Below are positions 46,538 through 55,076 of a stretch of 64,000 bases of DNA, one piece after another. A program made the translations under genes and the position numbers. Each line of letters begins with the position of its first letter. Positions within the stretch are counted from its first letter, which is position 1. The notes under the pieces were generated by a model. The model did not search any database. It saw only the letters and a program-made list of their open reading frames with translations, and was not told the origin of the DNA. The DNA is taken from contig PAIP01000034.1 of the NCBI GenBank assembly GCA_002704915.1, positions 131,827 to 195,826 of the forward strand, written 5' to 3'. Origin of the DNA: Parvularcula sp. Its GTDB lineage: Bacteria > Pseudomonadota > Alphaproteobacteria > Caulobacterales > Parvularculaceae.

Positions 46538-47491
46538 TCAAAGGCACATTTCATCGCCTTCTTCGGCGACGTTAAATCCAGCTTGCCTGACCTTTTTCCG
46601 TGCGGGCGAACCTGGCGTCAGCAAGGGGTTCGTGTGGTTCAAATGGATGAAATGAACTTTTTCCTTTTCTTCCAAAGGCAAAGGTTCAAATCGCGCCATG
46701 GAGTGACTGACAGTCGGGTGCGGAATTTGCGACATGTCGCGGCCCGGCAATTCATCGCCTGAATAAAAGGTTGCGTCGAGAAAGGCGAAATCCACGTCGG
46801 CGATCATATCCTCGATGCGTGGTCCTTTTTCGTCCCATTCCTCCCAGCTATCGATATCGGGAAGATAAATTGCGGACTTTTCCGGCCCCTCAATGCGAAA
46901 CCCGATTACTTCGGAAAATTCCTGACGGTGCGGGACGAGAAAGGGCGTTACGGAAATTCCTTGCGCGAGCGTTTCCGCCTCGCCATCTTCCATGATCGCC
47001 GCAAAAATATTGTGATAGGCGAGAAGCTGCGACCAGGGGCCGTTTTGCGCAAGGAAGTCCGCCATGCGCGGCATGGCGAAAACCTGAATGTTTTGCGCGC
47101 CCGCCGCTTCATGTCCGAACATCATCAACCCCGCATAATGGCCGATATGCGCGTGCGTCAGAAACACGCCGTTCAGATGCGTTGGCCTTTCTGTCGGCGC
47201 CGCTTCATTCAAGGCATGAAGCTGAAACTTTATGTCGGGCGTGGCGTCGAACAGCCAGCGTTTCGGTTTTTCTCCGCGTCGGTCGATGAGCGCCAGCGAT
47301 GTCGCATAGCGCTGAAGCGATGGATCGGTCCACGCTGGATCGTCCGGATTGCCGATCTGCGGTTTTCCGGCGTCCTGCGCGACGCCGAGGACCAGCAGAG
47401 AGACATCGCATTGTCTTGCCTGCCGGGATGCTTCTTCCGGGGCGCAGGCGGCGGCAAGAAATAGCGCAGAAAGAGCCAGGAGCCTCTTCAT
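46538..47491 (-). CDS. PqqB-like metallo-beta-lactamase-fold lipoprotein
   Basis: A 317-residue protein with a lipobox (LFLAAAC, Cys16) and an MBL-fold domain resembling PqqB: LLVLGVAQDAGKPQIG at the start, FDATPDIKFQL, and VFLTHAHIGHYAGLM in place of the usual HxHxDH, so the Asp is Gly. FLDATFYSGDEL and VHFIHLNHTNPLL supply further metal-ligand candidates. True PqqB is cytosolic and a different loop; no other pqq genes are here, so a role in PQQ is unlikely. It is probably an envelope hydrolase or oxygenase of unknown substrate. It follows nadC by nine bases and may be part of the nad transcript. Confidence 0.8.
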   Translation of the reverse strand: MKRLLALSALFLAAACAPEEASRQARQCDVSLLVLGVAQDAGKPQIGNPDDPAWTDPSLQRYATSLALIDRRGEKPKRWLFDATPDIKFQLHALNEAAPTERPTHLNGVFLTHAHIGHYAGLMMFGHEAAGAQNIQVFAMPRMADFLAQNGPWSQLLAYHNIFAAIMEDGEAETLAQGISVTPFLVPHRQEFSEVIGFRIEGPEKSAIYLPDIDSWEEWDEKGPRIEDMIADVDFAFLDATFYSGDELPGRDMSQIPHPTVSHSMARFEPLPLEEKEKVHFIHLNHTNPLLTPGSPARKKVRQAGFNVAEEGDEMCL

Positions 47492-47500
47492 GGGCCAAGA

Positions 47501-48352
47501 TTAAAGGAAATCGAGCCCCAGATCGAGATTGGGCGCGGAATGGGTGATCCAGCCGGAGGAAATGACATCGACGCCGGTTTCGGCAATGGCGCGCACGGTC
47601 TCTATGGTGACATTGCCTGAGGCTTCCAGCACGGCGCGGCCTTTATTGATCTCGACGGCGCGCTTCAAATCGGCGGGGGCCATATTGTCGAGCAGGACCA
47701 CATCGGCGCCGTTCGCCAATGCTTCTTCAAGCTGGCCGAGGCTGTCGACTTCAATCTCGATCTTGACCATATGGCCCACAGCTTCGCGTGCATCGGCGAG
47801 GGCCTTTGCAATGCCGCCGGATGCAGCGATGTGATTGTCCTTGATCATCACGGCGTCATAAAGCCCGAAGCGATGGTTATGCCCGCCGCCGCAACGGACG
47901 GCGTGTTTTTCGAAGGCGCGCAGGCCGGGCGTTGTCTTTCGCGTGCAGACAATCTTTGCTTTTGTTCCTTTGACGGCGTCCACAAGCGCCGCGGTCGCGG
48001 TGGCGACGCCCGAGAGATGTCCCATGAAGTTCAAGGCGACGCGCTCCCCGGAAAGAACGCCGCGCGCAGGCCCTTCAATAGAAAGAATGACATCGCCTTT
48101 TTGAACGCCCGCGCCATCGTCTTTCTCAATTGCCGTTTCTATTGCGGGATCGGCCAAACGGAATGCTGTGAGCGCCGCGTCGACGCCAGCGATCACGCCG
48201 GGCTTGCGGGCGGCAATGACGGCTTTGGCGTTTGCATCCGTCGGGATGGTTGCGTTCGTCGTAATGTCGCCCGCGTCGCCGAAATCTTCTTTCAGCGCGT
48301 GGGCTACGGCGTCTTCGACGACCAGCGGCGATAACCGGGCGATCATGCTCAT
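47501..48352 (-). CDS. nadC: Nicotinate-nucleotide pyrophosphorylase (quinolinate phosphoribosyltransferase)
   Basis: A 283-residue type II phosphoribosyltransferase. It converts quinolinate and PRPP to nicotinate mononucleotide, the last committed step of de novo NAD synthesis. Signature stretches are ALKEDFGDAGDITTNATIP, LNFMGHLSGVATAT, TRKTTPGLRAFEKHAVRCGG, HRFGLYDAVMIKDNHI and EASGNVTIETV. Its ATG overlaps the nadB stop as ATGA, so the two are translationally coupled. Confidence 0.96.
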   Translation of the reverse strand: MSMIARLSPLVVEDAVAHALKEDFGDAGDITTNATIPTDANAKAVIAARKPGVIAGVDAALTAFRLADPAIETAIEKDDGAGVQKGDVILSIEGPARGVLSGERVALNFMGHLSGVATATAALVDAVKGTKAKIVCTRKTTPGLRAFEKHAVRCGGGHNHRFGLYDAVMIKDNHIAASGGIAKALADAREAVGHMVKIEIEVDSLGQLEEALANGADVVLLDNMAPADLKRAVEINKGRAVLEASGNVTIETVRAIAETGVDVISSGWITHSAPNLDLGLDFL

Positions 48353-49881
48353 GCTTCGTCTTCGTAAAGGTGAGTGGCGGCGATTTCCGTGTGAAAGGCT
48401 TCGTCGTCTTTTCCCGGAAAATCGCTGCGGAAATGGCCGCCGCGCGATTCCTCACGGGCGAGGGCTCCTTGCGCGATCAGTTCCGCGGTGACGAGCGCGC
48501 TTTTCAGGCCGCTGGTCATGTTTTCGCTTTCGTGCATTTTGTGGATCAGTTCAAGGAGGTCGGCGAGCCCTTCGCCCTCGCGGATAAGCGCGCAGTGTTC
48601 GGTCATCGCCTTTCTGAGTTTCATCATCTCACCAGCGGGCGCGGGCAGGGGCGATATTTCCATGCGGTCGCCGGGCGCGCCTGCTTCTTCCGAGAGTTCA
48701 ATGGGCGCCTCGCGCAATTGGTCTGCGATACGTGCGCCGAAAACGATGGCTTCGAGCAGGGAATTGGAAGCGAGGCGGTTGGCGCCGTGAACGCCGGTGG
48801 AGGCGACTTCGCCCACAGCCCAGAGCCCGAGGATGCTGGTCCGCCCGTCGAGATCTGTTTCGACGCCCCCCATATGGTAATGCGCCGCCGGGGCGACCGG
48901 CATGAACTCCGTACGCGGATCGATCTTCGCCGCCTGGCACGCTGAAAAAACAGTGGGGAAAGCGTTGGGGAATTTGGCGCCGATGGCGTCGCGTGCATCC
49001 AGAAAAGCGCCGCGTCCGGCCTTGATTTCCGCTTCCACGGCGCGGGCGACAATATCCCGCGGCGCAAGGTCCCCGTCGCGGTGGTAAGTCGCCATGAACG
49101 GCTTGCCGTCCTTGTTGACGAGGACGGCGCCATCGCCGCGCAGGGCTTCGGTAGCAAGCGGCGCCGGGTCGAGCCCGATGTCGAGCGCCGTCGGGTGAAA
49201 CTGTACGAATTCCGGATCGCGGATCATGGCGCCCGCGCGCGCCGCAAAGGCGAGCCCGTGTCCTTGCGCCGGCTTCGGATTGGTAGTGACGGCGTAAAGC
49301 CCGCCGAGCCCGCCGGTCGCGAGCACGGTTTCCCCCGCCTCAAAGGCTTCGCGTTCGCCGGCTTCGACATCATAGACGAGAGCGCCGCCGACCACATTGT
49401 GATCGTCGATCAGCAAATCTTCGACGACGATGCGTTCGAGAATGGTAATATGTTCTGAGCGCCTCGCGGCGGCGATCAGCGCTTTCATGATCGCGGCGCC
49501 CGCCTGATCGCCGGTAGCGTGAACGATGCGGTCGCGGCAATGGGCGGCCTCGCGCCCAAGTTTCAGGGCGCCGTTTTCATCGCGGTCGAATTCAACGCCG
49601 AGGCGCAACAAGTCTTCCACCGCTACCGGTCCGGCAGTGGCGAGAATATGCGCCGCTTCCGGATCGACAAGTCCTGCGCCCGCCTGCATCGTGTCGGCAA
49701 AATGGAGGTTCGGCGTATCGTCCGGGCCGACGGCGGCGGCGAGCCCGCCCTGCGCCCAGGGCGTGGCGCCGCCCTCGCCGAGCGGGCGAGCCGTGACGAT
49801 GGTCACCGGGCGCGGCGCCAGCTTCAGCGCCGTATAAAGCCCCGCAACGCCCGCGCCGATGATGAGGATGTCGGAACTCAT
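48349..49881 (-). CDS. nadB: L-aspartate oxidase
   Basis: A 510-residue flavoprotein that oxidises L-aspartate to iminoaspartate for NadA. The FAD-binding dinucleotide fold opens ILIIGAGVAGLYTALKLA. Family regions include TPWAQGGLAAAVGPDD, HATGDQAGAAIMKALI, DPEFVQFHPTALDIG, HYHMGGVETDLDGRTSI and GVHGANRLASNSLLE. The length is normal. It begins one base upstream of the stop of the membrane gene at 49882, which separates it from nadA. It is coupled to nadC. Confidence 0.96.
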   Translation of the reverse strand: MSSDILIIGAGVAGLYTALKLAPRPVTIVTARPLGEGGATPWAQGGLAAAVGPDDTPNLHFADTMQAGAGLVDPEAAHILATAGPVAVEDLLRLGVEFDRDENGALKLGREAAHCRDRIVHATGDQAGAAIMKALIAAARRSEHITILERIVVEDLLIDDHNVVGGALVYDVEAGEREAFEAGETVLATGGLGGLYAVTTNPKPAQGHGLAFAARAGAMIRDPEFVQFHPTALDIGLDPAPLATEALRGDGAVLVNKDGKPFMATYHRDGDLAPRDIVARAVEAEIKAGRGAFLDARDAIGAKFPNAFPTVFSACQAAKIDPRTEFMPVAPAAHYHMGGVETDLDGRTSILGLWAVGEVASTGVHGANRLASNSLLEAIVFGARIADQLREAPIELSEEAGAPGDRMEISPLPAPAGEMMKLRKAMTEHCALIREGEGLADLLELIHKMHESENMTSGLKSALVTAELIAQGALAREESRGGHFRSDFPGKDDEAFHTEIAATHLYEDEA

Positions 49882-50448
49882 TTAGTTTTGTGGCGCCTCT
49901 GCAATTTTCCGAGCTCTTTGAACAAGCGCTACATGCCGTTTCCACAAGAAGTGTAATCCGAAAAGTGGTATCATGTAGGAAGCTGCTACACTTGGAAGAT
50001 CGGCATTGTACATATTTAAGCTGCGCTCTGACCTGATTAGCGCGCTGGTGACTAATATCGAAAGAGCCAAGTAGCCAACAGAATAGATAGCCCCTGCGAA
50101 TTGAAACACAAATTCAATATCGGCGTAGGCTGGCTCGTCGGCTTCGGTTGGTATGAAGCCAACCAGAGTGCCCAACATATAAATCAAACCAATAATACAG
50201 CAGGCAATGATTATACCGGTCAGGACATCATATTTGCGTAATGCGAATACGGAAACGTCCAGAAAATTTTTCGATAGCCACCTATGGGAAATCCACATCC
50301 ACACAATTTGGATAAGGATGGCTGCACTCACAGTGATAAAACACAAGGCGAATGCTACCCGTGCTGGCGCCAAGAAAAATGCGGTTATGGCGGTTGCCGA
50401 GAAGCCAACCAGAAGTGGCCAAAAAGGCAACGGCTTCGAGAGAAGCAA
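49882..50448 (-). CDS. Membrane protein of unknown function inserted in the nad operon
   Basis: A 188-residue inner-membrane protein with about four hydrophobic segments (10-27, 33-52, 72-95, 110-135) and a short C-terminal cytosolic tail. It is markedly more AT-rich than nadA and nadB on either side. Its stop abuts the nadB start directly, so it is transcribed with them. No family motif is recognised. It may be an acquired gene fixed inside the operon; whether it affects NAD metabolism is unknown. Confidence 0.68.
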   Translation of the reverse strand: MLLSKPLPFWPLLVGFSATAITAFFLAPARVAFALCFITVSAAILIQIVWMWISHRWLSKNFLDVSVFALRKYDVLTGIIIACCIIGLIYMLGTLVGFIPTEADEPAYADIEFVFQFAGAIYSVGYLALSILVTSALIRSERSLNMYNADLPSVAASYMIPLFGLHFLWKRHVALVQRARKIAEAPQN

Positions 50449-50511
50449 TTTTTCCGATGCCTGATCGATAAAGGGTTCGGAAAAAAAGTTATCTGTGTGA
50501 CTTAGCAGGTG

Positions 50512-51615
50512 CTAACTCCGCGCCTCGACCGCCGCGACTTCCGGCGCATGCTGATGATTATACATGGATTGCCGTTTGAGCGGCAGGGCGATCATCCGTT
50601 CGATGGGGCGGCGCGCCTTTTCGATGATCTCCGGATCGATGGTCACCTCATGCTCCATGGTCTGGAGCGAGCGCAGAATCTTCGGCAGGCTGATCATCTT
50701 CATGTAAGGACAAAGATTGCAGGGCCGGACGAAATTCACATTCGGATTTTCGAGCGCCACATTGTCCGACATCGAACATTCGGTGATCAGCACCACATTG
50801 TTCGGCTGGTTTTCTTTCACGTAATTCGACATGCCACTGGTGGAGCCGGCGAAGTCGGCCTCGGCCAGAACATCCGGCGGGCATTCGGGGTGGGCGAGCA
50901 CGATGACGCCCGGATTGCCTTCGCGGATTTCGCGAATGTCTTCGGCGGTGAACCGCTCATGCACTTCGCAGGCCCCGGCCCAGGTGACGATCTTGATGTC
51001 GGTCATGGCCGCGACATTGCGCGCCAGGAACTGGTCAGGGATCAGGATCACCGTGTCCGTGCCGAATTCCTTCGCGGCGTGTTCAACGACTTCGACCGCG
51101 TTGGACGAGGTGCAGCAGATATCGGTCTCGGCTTTGACGTCCGCCGTCGTGTTCACATAGGTTACGACCGGCACGCCCGGATATTTCTGTTTCAACAGCC
51201 GCACATCGGCGCCGGTGATCGACGAGGCCAGCGAACAGCCGGCCTTCGGGTCGGGGATCAGCACCGTCTTGTCCGGGCATAGGATTTTCGACGTCTCCGC
51301 CATGAAGTGAACGCCCGCTTGAACGATGACGTCCGCATCCGACTTCGCCGCTTCCTTGGCGAGCTGGAGCGAGTCGCCCGCGAAATCGCCGACGCAGTAA
51401 AAAATCTCAGGCGTCATATAGTTATGCGCCAGGATGACCGCGTTCTTTTCTTTTTTGAGATCGTTAATGGCGGCGATATAGGGCGCCATCACGCGCCATT
51501 CGATTTCCGGGATCGATTTGGCGACGCGCGGGTAGAGGTGATCGGTCTTCGCCTTCACCTCATCGGTGTAAGGCAGCGCCGGTGTTTTCAACTCGGGTCC
51601 AGAAGCGTCAGGCAT
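50512..51615 (-). CDS. nadA: Quinolinate synthase
   Basis: A 367-residue iron-sulfur enzyme that condenses iminoaspartate with dihydroxyacetone phosphate. Visible regions are [67 protein letters not shown] and [14 protein letters not shown], which hold the cluster cysteines and active-site residues. A GGGAGGCGA site precedes the ATG. An inverted repeat (51673-51691), a candidate NadQ operator, sits 58 bases upstream. Confidence 0.96.
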   Translation of the reverse strand: MPDASGPELKTPALPYTDEVKAKTDHLYPRVAKSIPEIEWRVMAPYIAAINDLKKEKNAVILAHNYMTPEIFYCVGDFAGDSLQLAKEAAKSDADVIVQAGVHFMAETSKILCPDKTVLIPDPKAGCSLASSITGADVRLLKQKYPGVPVVTYVNTTADVKAETDICCTSSNAVEVVEHAAKEFGTDTVILIPDQFLARNVAAMTDIKIVTWAGACEVHERFTAEDIREIREGNPGVIVLAHPECPPDVLAEADFAGSTSGMSNYVKENQPNNVVLITECSMSDNVALENPNVNFVRPCNLCPYMKMISLPKILRSLQTMEHEVTIDPEIIEKARRPIERMIALPLKRQSMYNHQHAPEVAAVEARS

Positions 51616-51672
51616 GTTATCGCCTCCCTTGGTCGCCTGAATTTACGCCCAGGCTTGGCTTGAATAAGCAAT

Positions 51673-51691
51673 TATGCTCAACTAGAGCATA
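51673..51691. promoter_or_regulatory. Perfect inverted repeat upstream of nadA, candidate NadQ operator
   Basis: TATGCTC-AACTA-GAGCATA is a perfect seven-base inverted repeat with a five-base spacer, 58 bases upstream of nadA, overlapping its likely promoter. A NadQ-type regulator gene lies 1 kb away at 52648. The pairing of site and regulator is inference. Confidence 0.6.
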
Positions 51692-51846
51692 TATAGGCCG
51701 AAAAAATCAGCCCGCAAGGGCTGAAGGGCGGCAACCTAGTGGAAAACTCATCGCCGTCAACAAATCGGTGCGCTATCGTTCGCAACACCGGACAAACAGG
51801 CGACAACGGCTTCCTTTTCCTGCAACGCCAGTCGAATTTGTAAGCC

Positions 51847-51876
51847 TTGACTTACCAATAATTGGTCTTTATTGGT
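51847..51876 (+). promoter_or_regulatory. Promoter and probable operator of the arsR gene
   Basis: TTGACT (51847-51852) and TATTGG (51870-51875) are spaced 17 bases. Between them is the perfect palindrome ACCAATAATTGGT (51854-51866), and ATTGGT repeats at 51871. The start codon is only six bases after the -10, so transcription would begin at or near the ATG, giving a leaderless mRNA. The palindrome is a candidate ArsR autoregulatory site. Confidence 0.55.
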
Positions 51877-51881
51877 TAGTG

Positions 51882-52187
51882 ATGGCTTACGAAAGTAAAT
51901 TCGAAGCGCTGGCGGTCCCGACGCGGCGAGCCGTTTTCGAAAGGCTGAAAGGGGGACCGGCTTCGGTCGGCGCCTTGGCGGCGGACCTTCCCGTATCGCG
52001 CCCTGCGGTTTCCCAGCATTTGAAGGTCCTGAAAGACGCGGGGCTCGTGACCGAACAGCGCGAGGGCGTGAAACGCATCTATCGCGTCGATCATGATGGC
52101 TTGCGTGAGATGCGCGATTATTTCGACCGCTTCTGGGGCGAAGCGCTGGATGCCTACAAGCGCTCACTGGAAACAAAAGATGGGTAA
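51882..52187 (+). CDS. ArsR-family transcriptional regulator
   Basis: A 101-residue winged-helix protein. The helix-turn-helix lies at about 28-58 (SVGALAADLPVSRPAVSQHLKVLKDAGLV), followed by the wing GVKRIYRVD and a final helix. No metal-binding cysteine motif is present; the protein is of the type commonly paired with AHSA1/SRPBCC genes, as here. The ATG at 51882 is preferred because a good promoter and operator lie immediately upstream. It is divergent from nadA and followed nine bases on by the SRPBCC gene. Confidence 0.9.
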   Translation: MAYESKFEALAVPTRRAVFERLKGGPASVGALAADLPVSRPAVSQHLKVLKDAGLVTEQREGVKRIYRVDHDGLREMRDYFDRFWGEALDAYKRSLETKDG

Positions 52188-52196
52188 GGGAGGGAC

Positions 52197-52643
52197 ATGA
52201 CCGTCATGGAAAATATCGAACCGGTTGTAAAAAAACTGTCGCTCAATGTCTCGGCGGAAAAAGCATTCCATCATTTTACGGCGAACATTCATCTGTGGTG
52301 GCCGCTCTCCGGTCATTCTCTCTCGCTGGCTGACGCCGAAAGCGTTGTCTTTGAGGCGTATGATGGCGGACGCATTTACGAAGTCGAAAAGTCGGGACGC
52401 GAACGCGAGTGGGGGCGCGTGCATCATTGCGATGCGCCGCATCGCCTGATTTTTTCCTGGGTGCTGGAGGCGCCGGAAAAAGCAACGGAAGTCGAGATCG
52501 AATTCGCCGATCAGGGCGATGGAAAATCAACGCTGACGCTTATTCACCGCGGTTGGGATAATCGTGAGGACGGCGCCGAGTGGCGCGGCAATTACGATAC
52601 GGGCTGGGAAGGGGTGCTTTCGCTTTTCGTCACGTCGTTCTGA
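52197..52643 (+). CDS. SRPBCC/AHSA1-family protein
   Basis: A 148-residue START-like ligand-binding domain: VKKLSLNVSAEKAFHHFTAN at the N-terminus, GRIYEVEKSGREREWGRV in the central sheet, and the C-terminal helix GNYDTGWEGVLSLF. AHSA1-type proteins bind hydrophobic ligands or act in stress response, and are usually regulated by a partner ArsR gene. A GGGAGGG site precedes the ATG, nine bases after arsR. The ligand is unknown. Confidence 0.87.
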   Translation: MTVMENIEPVVKKLSLNVSAEKAFHHFTANIHLWWPLSGHSLSLADAESVVFEAYDGGRIYEVEKSGREREWGRVHHCDAPHRLIFSWVLEAPEKATEVEIEFADQGDGKSTLTLIHRGWDNREDGAEWRGNYDTGWEGVLSLFVTSF

Positions 52644-52647
52644 ACGC

Positions 52648-53673
52648 CTAGTCCCCGGGCCTGCGCAGGCGCGGAATGGCGAGGCCCGCAGCGGCGCGAT
52701 CCTTGAGGCCCGCCCGGTCGACGCGGAAGAGGGCGGCGGGCCGTCCGCCGGTTTCGCCGGTGCTTTCGCCGGTGGGTTCGACAAAGCCGGACTTCTCGAC
52801 GCTGCGGCGGAAGTTCTGTTTGTGGAATTCAAAGCCGACAATGGCTTCCACCGTGCGCTGAAGTTGTAAGAGGGTGAAAGACGCCCCCATCATTTCGAAA
52901 ATCACGGGCCGGTATTTGAGTTTGCCGCGCAAGCGCCCGATGGCGGTCGCCAGAATGCGGCGGTGGTCGGAAATCATGGGAACGCCGACATCGCCTTTGC
53001 CGGGAATATCCCCTTGCGGCGGTTCCAGCCCGGCCGTCTCGCGATCGCGCCACGCCTCGATGACGATTCCCGCCTCATACATCAACTCATAGCGGTCGAG
53101 CGTGCGTTCTTCCTCCCAGCCGAAGCCGCCGCAGCCGAAGGACAGATTCACGCGCATCTTCCGCGCTTCGCGCACATCGGCTGTTTTTCCGCGCCGGGCC
53201 CAGATGTCGAGCGCCGGCATGATCCGATCCCGGAGGATTGGCGGCTCGCCGCCGCGCCAGTCTTCCCAAGGAAAATAGGAGTACCAGTCGGCCCACAATG
53301 CGTCGGCCGTCAAAAGTTCCGCCGGAGAGGGGGCCAGCGCCAGATAGCCGACTGAGACAACGCGCTCCCCCTTGCCGCCGGCAAGGGCGGCCGCCGGCGC
53401 CTCGCGGCCCTTGTCCCCGAAGGTGTAAAGTTGCTCCACATAGCCAAGTGTGACTTGCGTCTGACGCTCCACCCATTCGCGCATGCCGATTTCGAAGGTG
53501 CGATGGCGCTCCGGGTCGAAGGGGCCATAGGGAAGGGCAAGGTCGCGCTTTTCCCCCTCAAGCGGCGCGCGCACGCACAAGACTTCGGGGTGGTCTCCGT
53601 CCACCACCGCGATCACCGCATTCAGCGCGATGGCGACATTGGAAATCAGCGGCGGCGAGGGGGCGTTCTCCAT
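52648..53673 (-). CDS. nadQ: NAD regulator of the NadQ type (Nudix-like domain plus winged helix)
   Basis: A 341-residue protein. The N-terminal part (about 10-150) has Nudix-like fold sequence (VIAVVDGDHPEVLCVRAPLEG, LPYGPFDPERHRTFEIGMREW) without the catalytic Nudix box, and the C-terminal part (about 235-330) has a winged helix (GRLRGKLKYRPVIFEMM, HKQNFRRSVEKSGFVEPTG). This matches COG4111, annotated as the NAD regulator of alphaproteobacteria. It would sense an NAD-related metabolite and repress nadABC. The gene follows the phosphatase gene by 18 bases and lies 1 kb from nadA. Assignment rests on family memory, not on experiment. Confidence 0.75.
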   Translation of the reverse strand: MENAPSPPLISNVAIALNAVIAVVDGDHPEVLCVRAPLEGEKRDLALPYGPFDPERHRTFEIGMREWVERQTQVTLGYVEQLYTFGDKGREAPAAALAGGKGERVVSVGYLALAPSPAELLTADALWADWYSYFPWEDWRGGEPPILRDRIMPALDIWARRGKTADVREARKMRVNLSFGCGGFGWEEERTLDRYELMYEAGIVIEAWRDRETAGLEPPQGDIPGKGDVGVPMISDHRRILATAIGRLRGKLKYRPVIFEMMGASFTLLQLQRTVEAIVGFEFHKQNFRRSVEKSGFVEPTGESTGETGGRPAALFRVDRAGLKDRAAAGLAIPRLRRPGD

Positions 53674-53691
53674 GCCGCTGTCTATGCGGAT

Positions 53692-54183
53692 TTACGGGGC
53701 CGCAGGCAAGGTCACAACTGGCGCGCAAACGGTGGAGCAGCAGGGACAAAGGTCCAGAATCGCGCCGACCATGCGGTCGTCGCGCTCGAGCAGCCTGTCG
53801 GCTTCCGAGACGAGACGCAGATTGGGGTCGGCATGGGGCGCGGCTGCGCGCAGGCGCGCCGCGATTTTCTCCTCGCACTCCCCGGCGTTGCGAGCGCATA
53901 ACAGGACATAAGCGATGGCCATGGAGCGCGCGACGCCCCGATGACAATGAATGAGAATGTTCTCGTCGCTTGTCGTCCAGTTTTTTGCAAATTCCAGAAT
54001 GGAGGCGGCAATGTCCTTTTCGCAGGCGGCGGGGTCGAGCCTTAGATGCCGCTCCTTTGGAAGTTGACGGAAAGGCTCTGGCACGGCGTCGTCGCTGTCG
54101 AGAATAGAAATGACATAGCCCGGCTTACAGCGCGCATGGGCGTCTGCGGCGGCGGCGAGCGAGCTGACAATCACTGACGGCAT
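53692..54183 (-). CDS. Protein-tyrosine/dual-specificity phosphatase-like protein
   Basis: A 163-residue protein with the phosphatase signature ILIHCHRGVARS, giving the Cys80-x5-Arg86 active site. A general-acid Asp is plausible in the loop around LDSDD or LRLDPAA. This is COG5350, found in alphaproteobacteria beside the NAD regulator. It may dephosphorylate a protein, phosphoinositide-like or nucleotide substrate. It is co-transcribed with nadQ, 18 bases apart. Confidence 0.83.
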   Translation of the reverse strand: MPSVIVSSLAAAADAHARCKPGYVISILDSDDAVPEPFRQLPKERHLRLDPAACEKDIAASILEFAKNWTTSDENILIHCHRGVARSMAIAYVLLCARNAGECEEKIAARLRAAAPHADPNLRLVSEADRLLERDDRMVGAILDLCPCCSTVCAPVVTLPAAP

Positions 54184-54351
54184 TTTACAGCAAGAACGGT
54201 TTTCCTGACGGATCCAGTTTCATGGCGCCGGACATTAGACTACCCGGACCATATTTTCGATGTCCTAATTAGGCGTTTCAATGGCTTGGGAGAATAGAGG
54301 ACCCGCTCACAGGCGCTTGAGGCGCAAAAATGTGACCGTGCAATCGGAGCT

Positions 54352-54957
54352 TCAGGCGGCGGGGCGGGCTTCCGACAGCTCGGCGAAACGCTTCAGATAG
54401 GCGTCCTGCGCCTCCAGCGTGGTCATGGCCGTCAGGGTGACGGGGGTGACGCCTTTCGGCTCGCCGAAAAATTTGCGCGCTTCCTGCGGATCGAAGCCGG
54501 CGAGCTGCACCGCCTCGAAATAGGCGCAGGCCTGATCGGCGCGCTTGATCAGCCTTTCGACGGTTTCCGGCAAATGCGCCGGAATCCCGAAGCGCAGATG
54601 AATCGCCTGCATCAGCCGGCTCTCAATGATTTTATATTGTCCCCCGAGCTGCGCCTTGAAGGGCGAAATCATGTCGCCGATGACGAATTCCGGCGCATCG
54701 TGAAGCAGCGCGGCGAGGCGCCATTTCACCGGCCAGCCTGGTTTCAGCTCGCCGCAGAAGGTTTCGACGATCAGCGAATGCTGCGCGACGTTGAACGGAA
54801 TGGCGCCTTTGGTTTGTCCGTTCCACCGGGCGACCCGCGCAAGTCCGTGCGCGATGTCCTCAATCTCAACGTCCACAGGCGAAGGATCGAGAAGATCGAG
54901 CCGGCGGCCTGAAAGCATGCGCTGCCAGGCGCGGGGCGGTGTTGAGTTTGCGGACAA
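54352..54957 (-). CDS. HD-domain phosphohydrolase (YfbR/COG1896-like)
   Basis: A 201-residue protein with HD motifs: His60 in FNVAQHSLIVE, His86-Asp87 in AALLHDAPEFVIGDMISPFK, and a later Asp in KRADQACAYFEA. The metal-binding pattern is complete. YfbR-type enzymes are 5'-deoxynucleotidases; related HD proteins cleave other nucleotide phosphates. The start is TTG at 54957 with AGGA upstream. The phosphatase gene lies 168 bases downstream on the same strand, and this three-gene grouping (HD, phosphatase, NAD regulator) suggests a nucleotide-related function. Confidence 0.87.
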   Translation of the reverse strand: MSANSTPPRAWQRMLSGRRLDLLDPSPVDVEIEDIAHGLARVARWNGQTKGAIPFNVAQHSLIVETFCGELKPGWPVKWRLAALLHDAPEFVIGDMISPFKAQLGGQYKIIESRLMQAIHLRFGIPAHLPETVERLIKRADQACAYFEAVQLAGFDPQEARKFFGEPKGVTPVTLTAMTTLEAQDAYLKRFAELSEARPAA

Positions 54958-55076
54958 GGATCAAAATTCCTGCAGCGACTGGACAGCCGCCCTAGCAAAC
55001 GGCTCCTGGCCCGGCAAGGGCCGCTCCGCGGCTGCCTTGCCTTGTTCAACTCATACTGTGATCTAAGACCGGTAGC

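Noticed and set aside
46690-46705. GGTTCAAATC-like T-loop motif
   Set aside because: It lies inside the coding region of the PqqB-like gene and no cloverleaf can be drawn.
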